This document shows positions 5,404 to 6,668 of a stretch of DNA of 6,668 nucleotides, piece after piece; position 1 is the first letter of the stretch, and every line of letters starts with the position of its first letter. This DNA is from CAIKZJ01 sp041675325 (GTDB lineage Bacteria > Bacteroidota > Ignavibacteria > Tepidaquicellales > Tepidaquicellaceae). Location of the stretch: contig JBAYUG010000122.1 in assembly GCA_041675325.1 (NCBI GenBank), forward strand, positions 1 through 6,668, in the 5' to 3' direction. Position numbers and translations under genes: made by a program. A model generated the notes under the pieces. It saw nothing but the letters and a program-made list of their open reading frames with translations, did not search any database and was not told where the DNA came from.

Positions 5404-6555
5404 ATGAAAACATCAGATTTTATTATATTTATTTCGACTGTTCTTACTATATACGGTATCGGAAACTTTTACGTATTTTACCACGGACTTCAGGCATTAA
5501 GCGGTTACCAGTGGATTAAACCGTATTACATAGTCGTATTTATTTTCCTTGCTCTGTCATACATTGCGGCAAGATTCCTTCAGGCATATAATTATAACGG
5601 CATCAGCGATGTTTTTCTTCTTATCGGTTCATTCTGGCTGGCTGCAATTCTTTATTTTTTCCTTATATCATTAACAATAGATATATTCAGAGCTATAAAT
5701 CATTTTATTACAATTTTTCCTGCCTTCATAAATTTCAATTATGAGAAATCTAAGTTTGCAGTTCTTATTGTTTCAGTACTAACAGTATCAGGTTTATTGG
5801 TTTACGGTTATTTTAATGCAAGGGAGCCGGTTATCAACAAGATTGAACTGAATCTTTCCAAAGAAAATTCAAAGAATTCAACTTTAAACATCGTTGCCAT
5901 ATCGGATATTCACCTCGGTCCTTTGTCATCCGGGAAATGGTTCGATGATATCGTAACAAAGATTAATTCACTAAATCCTGATGTTATTCTCCTTGCAGGC
6001 GATGTTATTGATGAAGATATTAAACCTGTTCTTGACAGAAACCTCGGCGACCATTTACTGAATCTAAAATCAAAATACGGAGTTTTCGCTATAACTGGAA
6101 ATCACGAGTACATCGGAGGTGTAGAACCTGCCGTGAAGTATTTAACCGACCACAATATAACAGTTCTTAGGGATACCGCTGTTTTTATTAACAATCAGTT
6201 CTATCTGGCAGGCAGGGAAGACAGAGATATGGAAAGGTTCTCGGGAAAGAAAAGGAAATCAGTTGAAGAGGTATTAGCTGAAGTCGATATTAAATATCCT
6301 GTAATTTTTATGAATCATCAGCCGACACAGCTCGATGAACTCACATCAAAAGGTATTGACCTTTCAATATCTGGACATACCCATCACGGACAGTTCTTTC
6401 CGAACAACCTTGTAACTAATTTGATATATGAAGTAAGCAAAGGACTTGTAAAGAAAGAAGACACATGGATTTATGTTTCTACGGGACTCGGAACCTGGGG
6501 ACCGCCTATTCGGATAGGCAATAAACCTGAGATAGTAAACTTCATTATTATATAA
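5404..6555 (+). CDS. Membrane-anchored metallophosphoesterase (calcineurin-like, YkuE/YaeI type)
   Basis: This 383-residue protein (ATG at 5404) has four predicted membrane segments (about residues 6-27, 40-59, 68-92 and 117-137) and then a soluble metallophosphoesterase domain from about 160. The two-metal site motifs are in order: DIH (168-170), GDVID (199-203), GNHE (232-235), NHQP (304-307) and GHTHHGQ (324-330), so it should be active. Related domains cleave phosphate monoesters or diesters, including lipid-linked ones in the YkuE/YaeI/LpxH-like groups; the substrate here is unknown. An in-frame GTG at 5368 would add 12 residues; I prefer ATG because MKTSDF leads directly into the first membrane segment. 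Neither start has a clear SD. A weak -7-like TAGTTTTC lies at 5337-5344. The gene stands alone, divergent from tRNA-Leu. Confidence 0.88.
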   Translation: MKTSDFIIFISTVLTIYGIGNFYVFYHGLQALSGYQWIKPYYIVVFIFLALSYIAARFLQAYNYNGISDVFLLIGSFWLAAILYFFLISLTIDIFRAINHFITIFPAFINFNYEKSKFAVLIVSVLTVSGLLVYGYFNAREPVINKIELNLSKENSKNSTLNIVAISDIHLGPLSSGKWFDDIVTKINSLNPDVILLAGDVIDEDIKPVLDRNLGDHLLNLKSKYGVFAITGNHEYIGGVEPAVKYLTDHNITVLRDTAVFINNQFYLAGREDRDMERFSGKKRKSVEEVLAEVDIKYPVIFMNHQPTQLDELTSKGIDLSISGHTHHGQFFPNNLVTNLIYEVSKGLVKKEDTWIYVSTGLGTWGPPIRIGNKPEIVNFIII

Positions 6556-6595
6556 TGTCTAATATTTAACGATACAATATTAAATATATTATTAC

Positions 6596-6603
6596 TATCT
6601 TTG
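6596..6603 (+). promoter_or_regulatory. Possible -7 promoter element for the gene at 6625
   Basis: TATCTTTG matches TAnnTTTG exactly and would place the transcript start near 6610, about 15 bases before the next ATG and just ahead of its ribosome site. No TTG is found at the -33 position (TAC stands there), so the call rests on the -7 box and its position. Confidence 0.4.
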
Positions 6604-6624
6604 CTTAAATTAAAAGGAGCAAAG

Positions 6625-6668
6625 ATGAAAAGATTAGAAATACTAAATCATTCTGTAGAAGATTTGCA
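6625..6668 (+). CDS. 5' fragment of an unidentified gene
   Basis: An ATG at 6625 opens a frame that stays open to the window edge (14 full codons, MKRLEILNHSVEDL). A good ribosome site, AAAAGGAG (6612-6619), lies 5 bases upstream, and a -7-like element sits at 6596-6603. Those signals make a real gene start likely. Fourteen residues are too few to name a family. It lies 69 bases after the phosphoesterase, with no convincing terminator between them, so it could be read from that gene as well as from its own promoter. Confidence 0.6.
   Translation, partial: MKRLEILNHSVEDL

Noticed and set aside
6560..6587. AT-only inverted repeats after the phosphoesterase (TAATATT/AATATTA and ATATTTA/TAAATAT)
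   Set aside because: The stems have no G-C pairs, and only mixed A/T rather than a T tract follows, so they are not convincing as a terminator. Such pairing is expected by chance in sequence this AT-rich.

Overview
The window is AT-rich bacterial chromosome that looks like the Bacteroidota/Chlorobiota (FCB) group, with an Ignavibacteria-like flavour. Three signals support this. The protein fragment at the left edge ends in a type IX secretion (T9SS) C-terminal sorting domain. Three promoter candidates share a TTG-N20-TAnnTTT layout, close to the Bacteroidota -33/-7 consensus. The two ribosomal protein genes lack Shine-Dalgarno (SD) sequences. The genus cannot be fixed from this window alone.

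Layout, left to right. Bases 2-136 (+) hold the last 44 codons of a T9SS cargo protein, followed by its terminator. A facing terminator then closes korB and korA (328-3222, -), a two-gene operon for a 2-oxoacid:ferredoxin oxidoreductase, most likely 2-oxoglutarate:ferredoxin oxidoreductase. This operon has its own promoter candidate and begins with a TTG codon. Upstream of it, also on the minus strand, is a ribosomal/replication operon transcribed as rpsF (S6), ssb, rplI (L9). It has a promoter candidate in front of rpsF and a terminator after rplI. Upstream again lies a minus-strand tRNA-Leu(GAG) with its own promoter candidate and terminator. The right end reads on the plus strand: a metallophosphoesterase with four predicted membrane segments (5404-6555), then the first 14 codons of an unidentified gene running off the window.

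The contents are mostly housekeeping: translation (S6, L9, tRNA-Leu), replication and repair (SSB), and ferredoxin-linked central carbon metabolism (KorAB). I see no mobile element, CRISPR array or defence system, and no clear sign of a wholly new system.

The points most worth a second look are: rpsR (S18) is absent from its usual place between ssb and rplI, where only 64 bases with a GC-rich hairpin remain; SSB lacks the usual Asp-rich Pro-Phe tip; ssb has a near-perfect SD while its ribosomal-protein neighbours have none; three promoters share the same spacing; and an imperfect ATCnGyG decamer array lies upstream of the phosphoesterase.
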